Of a stretch of 64,000 bases of DNA, positions 1 to 7,533 are shown piece by piece (the stretch's first letter is position 1; every line of letters begins with the position of its first letter). A program made the translations under genes and the position numbers. The DNA is from Pseudomonas sp. gcc21 (GTDB lineage Bacteria; Pseudomonadota; Gammaproteobacteria; Pseudomonadales; Pseudomonadaceae), in the NCBI RefSeq assembly GCF_012844345.1, contig NZ_CP051625.1:2852001-2916000 (forward strand). Direction: 5' to 3'. The notes beneath the pieces are model-generated. The model was not told the origin of the DNA and ran no database searches. It worked only from the letters and a program-made list of their open reading frames with translations.

Positions 1-308
1 CCTTGGCGGCGATCAAATCAGGCTTGATGGAGCAGGGCGTAACAGTCATTGATGACGACATGGCACCCATTCACGCCTCCGGCCATCCGCCGCAGGAAGA
101 TTTGCGTCAGTTGTATGGATGGCTGAACGCGCGATATCTGCTGCCGGTGCACGGCGAGCCTTATCACCAGCAGGCTCACCTCAAATTCAGTCGCGACCTG
201 GGAATGAGCGGTACGGTGCCGGCCAATGGCGATCTGATAGACCTGCGCGGACGGCCTTGCAAGGTGGCGCAGATGTCTACAGGATTGGTTGAGATTCAGC
301 GGGATTGA
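1..308 (+). CDS. RNase J-like MBL-fold RNA-processing hydrolase, C-terminal part (5' truncated by window edge)
   Basis: About 100 C-terminal residues of a protein that begins before the window. The stretch HASGHPPQEDLRQLY followed by LLPVHGEPYHQQAHL matches the end of the beta-CASP/metallo-beta-lactamase core of RNase J-type enzymes, where the pattern is H-x-SGH-x2-x-EDL ... P-x-x-PVHGE-x-x-H. The histidines in SGH and PVHGE belong to the motif region that completes the metal site in that family. The product would be a cytoplasmic ribonuclease or a related metallo-hydrolase. The reading frame is open from the first bases, so the true start is not visible. The stop TGA is at 306-308. It is followed by a long non-coding repeat block rather than a co-transcribed gene. 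Family assignment is good; exact substrate is not known. Confidence 0.75.
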   Translation, partial: LAAIKSGLMEQGVTVIDDDMAPIHASGHPPQEDLRQLYGWLNARYLLPVHGEPYHQQAHLKFSRDLGMSGTVPANGDLIDLRGRPCKVAQMSTGLVEIQRD

Positions 309-328
309 GGTCGCTGGTCTTCAAACCC

Positions 329-727
329 GAATCCCCCCTAGCCCCCCTTTTTCAAAGTGGGGAACTGGTCCGAGCGGCTGCTGACTGTTGAATTCTCAGC
401 GATAGCCAGTCGGCTGGACAAGACAAGTGCGGGATAGCAGTACCAACATTTCCCTTCAGTCCGAGACACGGAGCCGACTGCCAGCATGCCGCTCTCAGTG
501 ATAACTATCTGTCAAAACAACACAAACACGACAAGCCCGCACGAACGTCTCGCTCAACTGCCAGCTAGCCGCTCCTAGGGATCGCTAGTTGTCAGAACAA
601 CACAAACGCGCCAAGTCCGCGCGGCCAGCATGTCGCTTGCTGCGATAGCTCTATCTCAGGCCAACACAGACACCCCAAGCCCGCACGAACGTCCCCCACT
701 TTGAAAAAGGGGGGCTAGGGGGGATTC
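329..727. mobile_element. 399-bp non-coding block bounded by perfect 34-nt inverted repeats
   Basis: Bases 329-362 and 694-727 are exact reverse complements (34 of 34). Their core is CCCCCCTAGCCCCCC followed by TTTTTCAAAG on the left copy. The interior has no open reading frame of note and instead holds degenerate direct repeats (see 392-691). The block fills the gap between the RNase J-like gene and the convergent oxidase gene. The end sequence resembles a C-run/G-run repeat I recall as dispersed in many bacteria, which would make this a MITE-like unit or two independent copies of a dispersed repeat in opposite orientation. No target-site duplication was recognised. Confidence 0.6.
392..691 (+). 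repeat. Three to four degenerate direct repeat units inside the inverted-repeat block
   Basis: Units begin near 481, 561 and 625 with CCAGC, then a variable CGCT/GAT segment, then a better conserved AACAACACAAAC-type segment and CAAGYCCGC. Spacing between units is 80 and then 64 bases. A weaker fourth unit lies around 392-440 (TCTCAGCGATAGCCAGT ... GACAAGTGCGGG). Units differ at many positions, spacing is irregular, and there are no constant-length spacers, so this is not a CRISPR. Function unknown. Confidence 0.5.
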
Positions 728-762
728 GCTTTTAGGAACATGCGCTTTTCAGCAGCGCCCAA

Positions 763-2058
763 TCAAACCAGTTCCTTGACCTTCTGCCACAACATGCCCA
801 GCGCCAGCAGCGGGGCGCGGAAGCGGTCGCCGCCAGGGAAGGTCATATGGGGAATCTGGCTGAACAGGTCGAATCCGCGACTGGCCTGCCCGGTAATGGC
901 TTCAGCCAGAATTCTTGCCGCCAGGTGCGTGGCGTTCACGCCGTGTCCCGAATACGCCTGCGCATAGAACACATTGGCCTGCCCGGACACTCTGCCAACC
1001 TGCGGCAAACGGTTGGCACCGATGCCGATCATGCCGCCCCATTGATAGTCGATTTGCACGTCGGCCAGCTCGGGAAACACTTTCAGCATCTTCGGACGCA
1101 TATAGGCGGCGATATCCGCGGGATCACGGCCGGTATAGTGGCAGGCACCGCCGAATAACAGGCGGCGGTCGGCCGACAACCGGTAATAGTCCAGCCCCAC
1201 CCGTTGATCACATAGCGCCATATTCTGCGGGATCAGCCGCTGCGCACGCGCTTCGCTCAGGGGTTCGGTGGCGATGATATAACTGCCCGCCGGGATGACC
1301 GTGCCGCTTAGCTGTTCGTCCAACTTGCCAAGGTAGGCATTGCAGCCGATCACCAGCTGCTGCGCGCGTACCGTGCCGCCAGCCGTGTGCACGGTGACAG
1401 TCGCGCCATACTCGATACGGGTCACCCGGGAGTTCTCGAACAGCCTGACGCCCAGGCTCTCAGCCGCTGCGGCCTCGCCCAGCGCCAGATTGAGCGGGTG
1501 CAGATGACCGGAGCCCATGTCGCTCATGCCGCCGACATATACATCGGAGCCGACCACGCTGCGCATATTGTCCGGCTCGATGATGCGTAGCTCATGCGCG
1601 TAGCCGAGGGATTCCAGATCGGCTTTTTCCTCGCGGAACTGCTCCAGGTGGCGGGGTTTGTTGGCCAGATCGCAATAGCCCCAGGTCAGATCGCAATCGA
1701 TATCAAATTCAGCCACGCGGTCCCGCACGATCTGCACCGCCTCGATGCCCATGCGTTTGAATTCGCGCACACCTTCAGCGCCGACCTGGTTTTCAAACTG
1801 TTCCAGATCATGGCCCACACCGCGGATCAGCTGCCCACCGTTACGTCCGCTCGCGCCCCAGGCAATCTGGTGCGCCTCCAGCAGAATGACCGAGAGTCCG
1901 CGCTGCGCCAGCTCAATAGCTGTATTCAGCCCGGTGAAGCCGCCGCCGATGACGCAGACGTCGGCCTGGGTATCGCCTTTCAGTTCAGAGAAGGCGAGGG
2001 ATTTGCTCGGTGTGGCGGCGTAATAGGAAGGCGCATGATGATCGGTATGACAGAGCAT
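763..2058 (-). CDS. FAD-dependent gamma-glutamylputrescine oxidase-type oxidoreductase (PauB/PuuB family)
   Basis: A 431-residue DAO-family flavoprotein. The N-terminal Rossmann motif VCVIGGGFTGLNTAIELA sits near residue 34-51 and is followed by the acidic strand end LLEA that binds the FAD ribose. GASGRNGGQL is the conserved DAO-family FAD loop. The C-terminal part contains YAQAYSGHGVNATHLAAR, which closes the flavin site. Length fits PuuB/PauB proteins (about 425-430 residues), which oxidise gamma-glutamylputrescine to the aldehyde in polyamine catabolism. The longer open frame runs 91 codons upstream, but the homologous part starts at the ATG at 2058 (MLCHTDHH...), with a weak GGAAC ribosome site. 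It is divergent from alanine racemase and close to a PauR-like regulator, which supports a polyamine or amino-acid role. A D-amino-acid dehydrogenase role is a less likely alternative. Confidence 0.8.
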   Translation of the reverse strand: MLCHTDHHAPSYYAATPSKSLAFSELKGDTQADVCVIGGGFTGLNTAIELAQRGLSVILLEAHQIAWGASGRNGGQLIRGVGHDLEQFENQVGAEGVREFKRMGIEAVQIVRDRVAEFDIDCDLTWGYCDLANKPRHLEQFREEKADLESLGYAHELRIIEPDNMRSVVGSDVYVGGMSDMGSGHLHPLNLALGEAAAAESLGVRLFENSRVTRIEYGATVTVHTAGGTVRAQQLVIGCNAYLGKLDEQLSGTVIPAGSYIIATEPLSEARAQRLIPQNMALCDQRVGLDYYRLSADRRLLFGGACHYTGRDPADIAAYMRPKMLKVFPELADVQIDYQWGGMIGIGANRLPQVGRVSGQANVFYAQAYSGHGVNATHLAARILAEAITGQASRGFDLFSQIPHMTFPGGDRFRAPLLALGMLWQKVKELV

Positions 2059-2083
2059 AAGACGGTTCCGTTGAGAGCAAGGA

Positions 2084-2154
2084 ACCTCTGGAGAACTGCT
2101 GCGCTCGGCCAGGCTGCCTGCTACTGACCTTCGCTCGCCAGGTTCTCCAGAGGT
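2084..2154. repeat. 71-bp MITE-like palindromic element, 13-nt perfect terminal inverted repeats
   Basis: The arms ACCTCTGGAGAAC (2084-2096) and GTTCTCCAGAGGT (2142-2154) are exact reverse complements around a 45-nt interior. Read on the minus strand, the interior has GAGCGAAGGTCAG and GGCCGAGCGCAG, which recur in the same order in the larger element at 31241-31393. It lies in the shared upstream region of the divergent oxidase and alr genes, 25 bases from the oxidase start, so it would be transcribed into that gene's leader and could fold into a stem-loop there. Confidence 0.6.
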
Positions 2155-2296
2155 GTCTGAAGACAACATGCTGACCAAAATACCCGATCCCGCTGCGCCA
2201 GGTACAGAAAAGGTCCGCTGCGATCGATGCCGGGCGTCCACGCACTCGCTCTGGTCTGCTAATCTAGGCGCCTGCCGTCCTTCGGAAAACGCCGCC

Positions 2297-3367
2297 ATGC
2301 GCCCAGCCCACGCCCTGATCAATCTTGCCAATCTTCGCCATAATTACCTGCTTGCCAAACAGCTTTCCCCAGCCAGAGCTCTGGCCGTGGTGAAGGCCAA
2401 TGCCTACGGCCATGGCGCGGTACGTTGCGCGGAGGCGCTGGCTGATCTGGCGGACGGGTATGCGGTGGCCTGCATCGAAGAAGCATTGCAGCTGCGCGAG
2501 GCGGGACTTAAGCATCCGATATTGCTACTGGAAGGCTGGTTCGAAGCCAGCGAGTTGCCACTGATTGCCGAGCAGCAGTTGTGGGTCGTGGTGCACCATC
2601 ATGGGCAGCTGGCGGATCTTGAGCAGGCCAACCTGAGTCAACCGATTCACGTGTGGCTTAAACTGGATACCGGTATGCATCGGGTGGGCTTTACGCCTGA
2701 TGAGTATCCGGCGATATGGCAGACGCTGCAGACCAATCCGCAGGTCGCCAGCCTGACCAAGATCACCCACTTCTCACGCGCCGATGAACCCTCCACGGGA
2801 CGTACCGAGCAGCAGTTGGAGGTTTTCGAGCAGGCTACACGAAACCTTGAGGGGCCACGCAGCCTGTGTAACTCAGCTGGAGTGCTGGCGTGGCCGCAGG
2901 CACATGGCGACTGGTTGCGCCCGGGCATCATGCTGTACGGCGCCACGCCCTTCGATTTCGCACAGGACAGCGCAACCAACCTCAAACCGGTCATGCAGCT
3001 GGATTCGAAAATCATTGCTGTACGCGAAGTGCCGGCCAACGAGCCCATTGGTTACGGTTCGCGCTTTATCACCACCCGTCCCACGCGCGTGGGTGTGGTC
3101 GCCATGGGCTATGCGGACGGTTATCCACGTCACGCCCCGGACGGCACGCCTGTGCTGGTTGACGGCCTGCGTACTACCCTGGCCGGGCGCGTATCCATGG
3201 ATATGCTGACCGTTGATCTGACCGATCTGCCCGACGCCGGACTCGGCAGCCAGGTCCGTCTGTGGGGGGAGGGTTTGAACGCGAGCGAAGTGGCAAGCTG
3301 GGCGGGCACCATTCCTTACCAGCTGTTCTGTAACCTGAACCGGGTACCTCGTCATTATCAGGACTGA
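2297..3367 (+). CDS. alr: Alanine racemase
   Basis: A 356-residue PLP enzyme interconverting L- and D-alanine in the cytoplasm, either for peptidoglycan or, in the DadX form, for alanine catabolism. AVVKANAYGHG near residue 31-41 carries the PLP lysine (K33). The opposing catalytic tyrosine is in IGYGSRF (Y253). The C-terminal domain has GYADGYPRH and GRVSMDMLTVD, typical of bacterial Alr. Length matches the Pseudomonas enzymes (about 357). The open frame extends 48 codons upstream of 2297, but family alignment begins at MRPAHALINL. The neighbours (a PauR-like regulator downstream, an amine oxidase divergently upstream) recall the dadX/pauR neighbourhood of P. aeruginosa, so this may be the catabolic DadX copy; the sequence alone does not decide between the two. 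Confidence 0.9.
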   Translation: MRPAHALINLANLRHNYLLAKQLSPARALAVVKANAYGHGAVRCAEALADLADGYAVACIEEALQLREAGLKHPILLLEGWFEASELPLIAEQQLWVVVHHHGQLADLEQANLSQPIHVWLKLDTGMHRVGFTPDEYPAIWQTLQTNPQVASLTKITHFSRADEPSTGRTEQQLEVFEQATRNLEGPRSLCNSAGVLAWPQAHGDWLRPGIMLYGATPFDFAQDSATNLKPVMQLDSKIIAVREVPANEPIGYGSRFITTRPTRVGVVAMGYADGYPRHAPDGTPVLVDGLRTTLAGRVSMDMLTVDLTDLPDAGLGSQVRLWGEGLNASEVASWAGTIPYQLFCNLNRVPRHYQD

Positions 3368-3458
3368 GTCGCGTTGAAAATTCCGAACGGGCGTGCAATG
3401 ATCCGCCTCACTTCGCCCCTCAGTATTGATCTGCTCTCGTTTCCGGAGGATTCCGACC

Positions 3459-4007
3459 TTGGATGTTGGCGCCCGACTCAAAACCATTCGGAAGCTGAAG
3501 GGTTTATCCCAGCGTGAACTGGCCAAACGTGCCGGCGTCACCAACAGCACCATCTCCATGATCGAAAAGAACAGCGTCAGCCCCTCTGTGAGCTCTTTAA
3601 AGAAAGTGCTCGCGGGCATCCCCATGTCGCTGGTGGATTTCTTCTCCTCGGAGGCGGAACAGGTGAACCAGCGCAAGGTGATCTTTCGCAGGGATGAGCT
3701 ACTGGAGATTGGTTCGGGCCAGGTCTCCATGAAGCTGGTGGGTAAAAGTCATCAAAACCGGGCTTTTTCGTTCCTCAACGAGACCTATCCACCCGGCTCT
3801 GACACCGGGCCGGATATGCTCAACCACGAAGGCGAGGAGGCCGGAACGGTGGTTGCCGGCAAGCTGGAAATCACCATCGGCAGCGAGGTGTACATACTCG
3901 ACACCGGCGACAGCTACTATTTTGAAAGCAGCCAGCCGCATCGTTTCCGCAATCCCTTCGAGACTCCCTGTACGCTGATCAGCGCAACCACGCCGGCGAA
4001 TTTCTAG
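3459..4007 (+). CDS. pauR: XRE-family regulator with C-terminal cupin, PauR/PuuR type (TTG start)
   Basis: The product has 182 residues: a helix-turn-helix (about residues 6-60, GLSQRELAKRAGVTNSTISM) and a cupin sensor domain (about 110-180, HEGEEAGTVVAGKLEITIG and SYYFESSQPHRF). This layout and the DFFS linker match PuuR/PauR, repressors that respond to gamma-glutamylated polyamine intermediates. An upstream ATG at 3426 exists, but a strong GGAGGA at 3445-3450 sits eight bases before a TTG at 3459, and LDVGARLKTIRKLKG is the normal family N-terminus, so TTG is chosen. Its place next to alr and a PauB-like oxidase matches the pauR neighbourhood in Pseudomonas. It probably represses polyamine catabolic genes; operator sites were not identified. 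Confidence 0.8.
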   Translation: MDVGARLKTIRKLKGLSQRELAKRAGVTNSTISMIEKNSVSPSVSSLKKVLAGIPMSLVDFFSSEAEQVNQRKVIFRRDELLEIGSGQVSMKLVGKSHQNRAFSFLNETYPPGSDTGPDMLNHEGEEAGTVVAGKLEITIGSEVYILDTGDSYYFESSQPHRFRNPFETPCTLISATTPANF

Positions 4008-4037
4008 CTACCGGAGCGAGTGGGATTCCGGCTCCGA

Positions 4038-4592
4038 TCAATAGGGCGGATAGGCCTCCAGCACCTGCCGCGCCATTTCATGGGTAGTCTGGATGCGATC
4101 GGTGGGTGATCGCTGGCGCTGATTCAACACCTCGCTGGTGCTGCCGCGCCAGACCAGCTTGTCGTCTGCAGCATCAATCAAATCGATCTGCATAGTCGCC
4201 ACATCGTAGGTGACTGTGCGAGTCTGGGCCATTGGCCCCATCATGCCCCAGCCCCAATAATAGTGACCGCCACCGTAGTGAGTGGTCACGTTGTCCTGCC
4301 GCTGCTCAACAATCATGTACACCCGCACCCGCACATCCGGCTCGCCGTCATTGGACGGACGCAGGCCGCGCGCATCCAGCTGGGCGCTAACCGCGTCCTT
4401 GATTCGCTGCGTGGTCAGATCGCTGGTAATGCGCGGATCATCAGCCGGCCGGTAGCTGACCGCTGGCTCGCTCCAGCTCCAGTCACGATATTGAGTGAAG
4501 TCACGGTTGCTGTCGAAGTCGCGCTGGCCCTGTGTGGTCTGACAAGCGCCAAGCAGCAACACCAGGGACATCGGATAAAGAAAGCGCAACAT
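4038..4592 (-). CDS. DUF4136-type outer-membrane lipoprotein
   Basis: A 184-residue protein with a lipoprotein signal: hydrophobic MLRFLYPMSLVLLLGAC with the lipobox ending at Cys17, followed by Q at +2, which predicts outer-membrane retention. The mature part has FDSNRDFTQYRDWSW near the start, a valine-rich V-R-V-R-V-Y-M strand, and TMQIDLIDAADDKLVWRGS, the usual core of DUF4136 proteins. A Tyr/Gly/Trp-rich loop (THYGGGHYYWGWG) lies in the middle. No enzymatic motif is visible. It is convergent with the pauR-like gene and divergent from the BON gene, across a 293-base gap that holds a sigma-54 promoter pointing the other way. Function unknown; probably envelope maintenance. Confidence 0.75.
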   Translation of the reverse strand: MLRFLYPMSLVLLLGACQTTQGQRDFDSNRDFTQYRDWSWSEPAVSYRPADDPRITSDLTTQRIKDAVSAQLDARGLRPSNDGEPDVRVRVYMIVEQRQDNVTTHYGGGHYYWGWGMMGPMAQTRTVTYDVATMQIDLIDAADDKLVWRGSTSEVLNQRQRSPTDRIQTTHEMARQVLEAYPPY

Positions 4593-4822
4593 GTTGCTAC
4601 TCCGCTGGCAATGCCGGCCCTATGGCCTGCTCTTAACCTTGAGATATAGCAGAGATGATCGCCCCGGCAAATGTCCTCGGGCGCGGCGCGGCGTGCGTCG
4701 TTCACAGCAATTCCGTGCAATCTGCATGCAGGCATACAGCCATCTCGTGCAGAGTGCATAAGCAGGCATAGCTGGCGTTTTCGTAAGCGGTTGAAACTTA
4801 ATGAAAAACGCTCAAGTCAAAG

Positions 4823-4838
4823 TGGCACGGGGATTGCC
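4823..4838 (+). promoter_or_regulatory. Sigma-54 (RpoN) -24/-12 promoter for the BON-domain gene
   Basis: TGGCACGGGGATTGCC has the invariant GG (4824-4825) and GC (4836-4837) separated by exactly ten bases, and follows the TGGCACG-N4-TTGC consensus closely. Transcription would start near 4849, giving a leader of about 37 bases before the ATG at 4886. An enhancer-binding activator would be needed; its binding site was not identified. Confidence 0.75.
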
Positions 4839-4885
4839 ATGTTCCTTAAGCAGTTCAAAACGGATCTGATAGAAGAGGAATCGCC

Positions 4886-5731
4886 ATGTATAAGTTGGAA
4901 CAACTTGCCATTGCCACCGCGACCGCCGGTCTGGTCGTTCTTTCGCCAATGGCTGCCCATGCCGATGACAGCGACATGAATCGCCAGCTGGACGATGCGC
5001 GCGCGGAAGGCTCTGTCTCGACCGCCATCGCCACCAATCGCAATCTCAGCCCTTTCTCGATTGACGTCGACGTGGAGGGCAATACCGCGGTCCTGACCGG
5101 CGAGGTTGAGTCAGAAGTTGAAAAAGACCTGGCCGAACAAATCGCAGCGGACATCGACGGTATCGAAAATGTCGACAACCAATTGCAGGTGGGCAAAGAA
5201 GGGGATCACAGCAAGGCTGGCGAACGAACCCTGGCTGACCGCATGAGCGATACGTCCGCCACCGCCACCATCAAATCCAAGCTGCTCTGGAACAACAGCA
5301 CGGAAGGTCTGGATATTCATGTCGACACCGAAAACGGCGTGGTCACGCTGACCGGCGAAACGGATTCGTCCGCTTCCAAAGAGCTGGCCGAACGCCTGGC
5401 CGAGGACACTGACGGCGTCCGGGAAGTGCGCAATGAGTTGCAGGTAACCGGTGAGGACGCCACCGAGACAGAAGAGGGCACGGTCGCCGAAACAGCGGAC
5501 GATGCCGGCAACGTCATCAGTGACGCCTGGATTACCAGCAAAGTGAAGTCGAGCTACCTGTTCAGTCGCAGTCTCAGCGGTCTCGATATTTCAGTTGATA
5601 CCAACAACGGCAAGGTCGTGCTGGAGGGCTCGGTGGATACTGATGCAGAAAAGGATCTGGCTGAGCAAACCGCGAAGAACATTCGCGGTGTAAAGGAAGT
5701 CGACAGCTCGGCGCTAAGCGTGGCCGAGTAA
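4886..5731 (+). CDS. Periplasmic protein with three BON domains
   Basis: A 281-residue protein with a Sec signal peptide (MYKLEQLAIATATAGLV..., predicted cleavage after AHA near residue 26). Three BON repeats follow: about 38-102, 122-190 and 211-279. Each has the helix-strand pattern ending in V-x-L-x-G-x-V/T ... A-E-x-x-A-x-x-x-x-G-V/I-x-x-V-x-N. The linkers are acidic. BON proteins such as OsmY bind phospholipid and protect the envelope under osmotic stress; three copies is one more than OsmY has. A GAAGAGGAA ribosome site lies a few bases before the ATG. The sigma-54 promoter at 4823-4838 predicts RpoN control, and the DUF1328 gene 114 bases downstream may be in the same transcript. Confidence 0.85.
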   Translation: MYKLEQLAIATATAGLVVLSPMAAHADDSDMNRQLDDARAEGSVSTAIATNRNLSPFSIDVDVEGNTAVLTGEVESEVEKDLAEQIAADIDGIENVDNQLQVGKEGDHSKAGERTLADRMSDTSATATIKSKLLWNNSTEGLDIHVDTENGVVTLTGETDSSASKELAERLAEDTDGVREVRNELQVTGEDATETEEGTVAETADDAGNVISDAWITSKVKSSYLFSRSLSGLDISVDTNNGKVVLEGSVDTDAEKDLAEQTAKNIRGVKEVDSSALSVAE

Positions 5732-5845
5732 CGGCGTCGGGCCGGACGGTCGCGGAACAACCTGATTGGCCGCCCGGTCCTAATAAACAGAGTGACGTAC
5801 GCAACCAAGACCAACATCAGCCTCTCGACTTCGAGGAGAACTGCC

Positions 5846-6013
5846 ATGCTCAGCTGGGCTATCACATTCCTGATTATCGCGATTATCGCCGCCGTGCTCG
5901 GCTTCGGTGGCATAGCCGGTACCGCAACCAGTATCGCCAAGATCCTGTTCGTCGTGTTCCTGGTGTTGTTTGTCATTTCGCTGGTCATGGGGCGCCGCGG
6001 CCCCAAACCCTGA
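5846..6013 (+). CDS. DUF1328 small membrane protein (YtjA-like)
   Basis: A 55-residue peptide consisting of two hydrophobic helices ([20 protein letters not shown] and [19 protein letters not shown]) around a [10 protein letters not shown] turn, ending in basic GRRGPKP. This is the whole of the DUF1328/YtjA family, small inner-membrane proteins often found near stress genes. The ATG at 5846 has a GAGGAGA ribosome site at 5833-5839; the longer in-frame start at 5792 lacks one. It follows the BON gene in the same direction. Function unknown. Confidence 0.8.
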   Translation: MLSWAITFLIIAIIAAVLGFGGIAGTATSIAKILFVVFLVLFVISLVMGRRGPKP

Positions 6014-6019
6014 GATCGT

Positions 6020-6054
6020 GCGGCGCCCGTAGTAATGCGGGCCGCCCCTTTTTT
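6020..6054 (+). terminator. Rho-independent terminator after the DUF1328 gene
   Basis: A GC-rich hairpin (GCGGCGCCCG pairing imperfectly with CGGGCCGCC, with an AT-containing loop) is followed by six T residues at 6049-6054. It lies in the 43-base gap between convergent genes and could act on both. Confidence 0.6.
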
Positions 6055-6056
6055 GC

Positions 6057-6983
6057 TTATTCGACCCGACGCCAGGGATTGTTTTCCAGCCGATTGTGCA
6101 CTGCAGTGGCGGCCTGGGCAGCCTGCCCAATCGCCACGCTGATCTGCTTGAGCCCCGCCACCACGTCGCCCACTGCGTACAACCCGTCAACGGATGTCTG
6201 CTGATGCCCGTCCACGATCAGCGCGCCGTCTTCGTCCTGCTCAGCATCCAGATCCTTGACCAGCGCGGCACGACAGGTATTGCCAAGGTTCGGGTAGATG
6301 ATATCGAACAGGCATTGCTTGCCCTCGACGGTGGTTACCTGGATGCGATCATCTTCGCTCAGACATATCCGACTCACCCTGTCACTGATCAGCCTGATAC
6401 CGTAGCGCTCGGCTTTGGCCAGCGCATCGTCACAGGCATCCGGCTCACCATGAACGATCACTGTTACCCGGTCGGTGAAGGTGCGTAAGAACACCGCATG
6501 ATTGATGGCATTCTCAGCCTCGCCATACACCGCAATATCGTCGCCGTTCACCTCATAGCCGTCACAAATGGCGCAGAGCCGGACGATCCCGGAAGTGATT
6601 GCCCGGTCTATATCAGGCATTTCCGGCAGGATATCCTCGATACCCGTGGCCAGGATCACGCTTCTGGCGGTGATCGCCCGGCCATCTATATGCGCCTCGA
6701 AGGCATCACCTTTGCGCCCAAGACGCTCGACCGTTCCCGTCTCTATACGGGCGCCGTATTCAAGTACCTGGGTACGCAGCCGGGACAGCAGCTCCGGGCC
6801 GCTTATACCCGGAGGGAAGCCGGGGTAATTGTGGCTGGTAGGGATATAGGAAGCGCGGCTGGCACCTGCGTCGACGATCAGGCAGCGTCGGTGAAAGCGC
6901 GCCAGATAGATGCCGGCGGTCAGCCCTGCAGGCCCACCACCGACGACCAGACAATCGACTTCTGTTGCGGATATCTCGGACAT
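6057..6983 (-). CDS. Thioredoxin-reductase-like FAD oxidoreductase with atypical NAD(P)H site
   Basis: A 308-residue two-domain flavoprotein of low-molecular-weight TrxR type. The FAD Rossmann motif [18 protein letters not shown] covers residues 11-28, the redox pair CAIC is at 137-140, and the C-terminal FAD motif [15 protein letters not shown] is near 270. Length is close to TrxB (about 315). The second Rossmann motif, GxGxxA in true TrxR, reads VYGEAENA (about 152-159), so the glycine pattern needed for the NADPH pyrophosphate is degraded; the electron donor may therefore differ. A GAGGAAG ribosome site precedes the ATG. It lies 71 bases downstream of a glutaredoxin-like gene on the same strand and is probably co-transcribed with it. 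Confidence 0.75.
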   Translation of the reverse strand: MSEISATEVDCLVVGGGPAGLTAGIYLARFHRRCLIVDAGASRASYIPTSHNYPGFPPGISGPELLSRLRTQVLEYGARIETGTVERLGRKGDAFEAHIDGRAITARSVILATGIEDILPEMPDIDRAITSGIVRLCAICDGYEVNGDDIAVYGEAENAINHAVFLRTFTDRVTVIVHGEPDACDDALAKAERYGIRLISDRVSRICLSEDDRIQVTTVEGKQCLFDIIYPNLGNTCRAALVKDLDAEQDEDGALIVDGHQQTSVDGLYAVGDVVAGLKQISVAIGQAAQAATAVHNRLENNPWRRVE

Positions 6984-7054
6984 AACGCTTCCTCGGCTGA
7001 ATCACCGGTAGAAAACCATTGTCCGGGGAAGTTCGCCGCCTGCATGGGCTTCAT

Positions 7055-7426
7055 TCAGGCGGCAGTGAAGCGACCCTCGAGGTAACTGACGATTGCCTTG
7101 GAGTCGTACAGCCAGGTTGTCTTGCCATCGTCGTTGATACGCAGACAGGGCACCTTGATCCGTCCGCCCTGTTCAAGCAGCGTCTGGCGGTCCTGTTCGT
7201 TGTTCTTTGCATCATGCAGCGCCACCGGCACATTCAACACATGCAACTTGCGGCGCACCTTGACGCAGAACGGGCAGGCCTTGAACTGATAGAGCGCGAG
7301 ATCCTTTGCGGCCTCGCTGACCGCTGCCTGAGCCTCGGGCGAGCGCTTCATCCGTGGCGGCCGCGTGATGTAATCACCCGCCACGATCAGATTACCCAGG
7401 CCGATTCTGACTGCCTTCATGATCAT
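7055..7426 (-). CDS. Glutaredoxin-like thiol-disulfide protein
   Basis: A 123-residue protein whose second half is a glutaredoxin fold: YQFKACPFCVKVRRKLH carries the CPFC active site (Cys51, Cys54), IKVPCLRI gives the cis-proline segment, and TWLYDSKAIVSYLEGRF is the C-terminal glutathione-binding region. The first 45 residues (MIMKAVRIGLGNLIVAGDYI ...) form a hydrophobic plus basic leader typical of a Pseudomonas glutaredoxin/GST_N-type subgroup. The ATG at 7426 is chosen because AAGG lies nine bases upstream; another in-frame ATG is at 7420. It precedes the TrxR-like gene, suggesting a small redox operon. Confidence 0.75.
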   Translation of the reverse strand: MIMKAVRIGLGNLIVAGDYITRPPRMKRSPEAQAAVSEAAKDLALYQFKACPFCVKVRRKLHVLNVPVALHDAKNNEQDRQTLLEQGGRIKVPCLRINDDGKTTWLYDSKAIVSYLEGRFTAA

Positions 7427-7533
7427 CGAAACACACCTTGAACAGTAAAGAGGGCGCACAGCTTACGCGATTGCCGCGCGGCCAGGCCAATCGGGCATAA
7501 TCCGCTCATACGCTCGCTAACCGGAATGCATTC

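Noticed and set aside
478..691. CRISPR-like array
   Set aside because: Units diverge strongly, spacing is 80 and 64 bases, there are no constant repeats or unique spacers, and no cas gene is in the window.
2084..2154. Glycine- or guanidine-type riboswitch upstream of the oxidase
   Set aside because: The CTCTGGAGAA arm recalls a glycine aptamer stem, but the conserved aptamer core is missing, and the sequence matches the element at 31241-31393, so a MITE-like repeat explains it better.
2153..2296. N-terminal extension of alanine racemase from 2153
   Set aside because: The added residues have no family similarity, include the tail of the palindromic element, and would exceed the normal Alr length.
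4671..4979. 102-codon frame before the BON gene
   Set aside because: It overlaps the sigma-54 promoter and the BON start, with no ribosome site or protein-like sequence.
5732..5845. Terminator between the BON and DUF1328 genes
   Set aside because: GC-rich segments can pair only imperfectly and no T-run follows, so a shared transcript remains possible.
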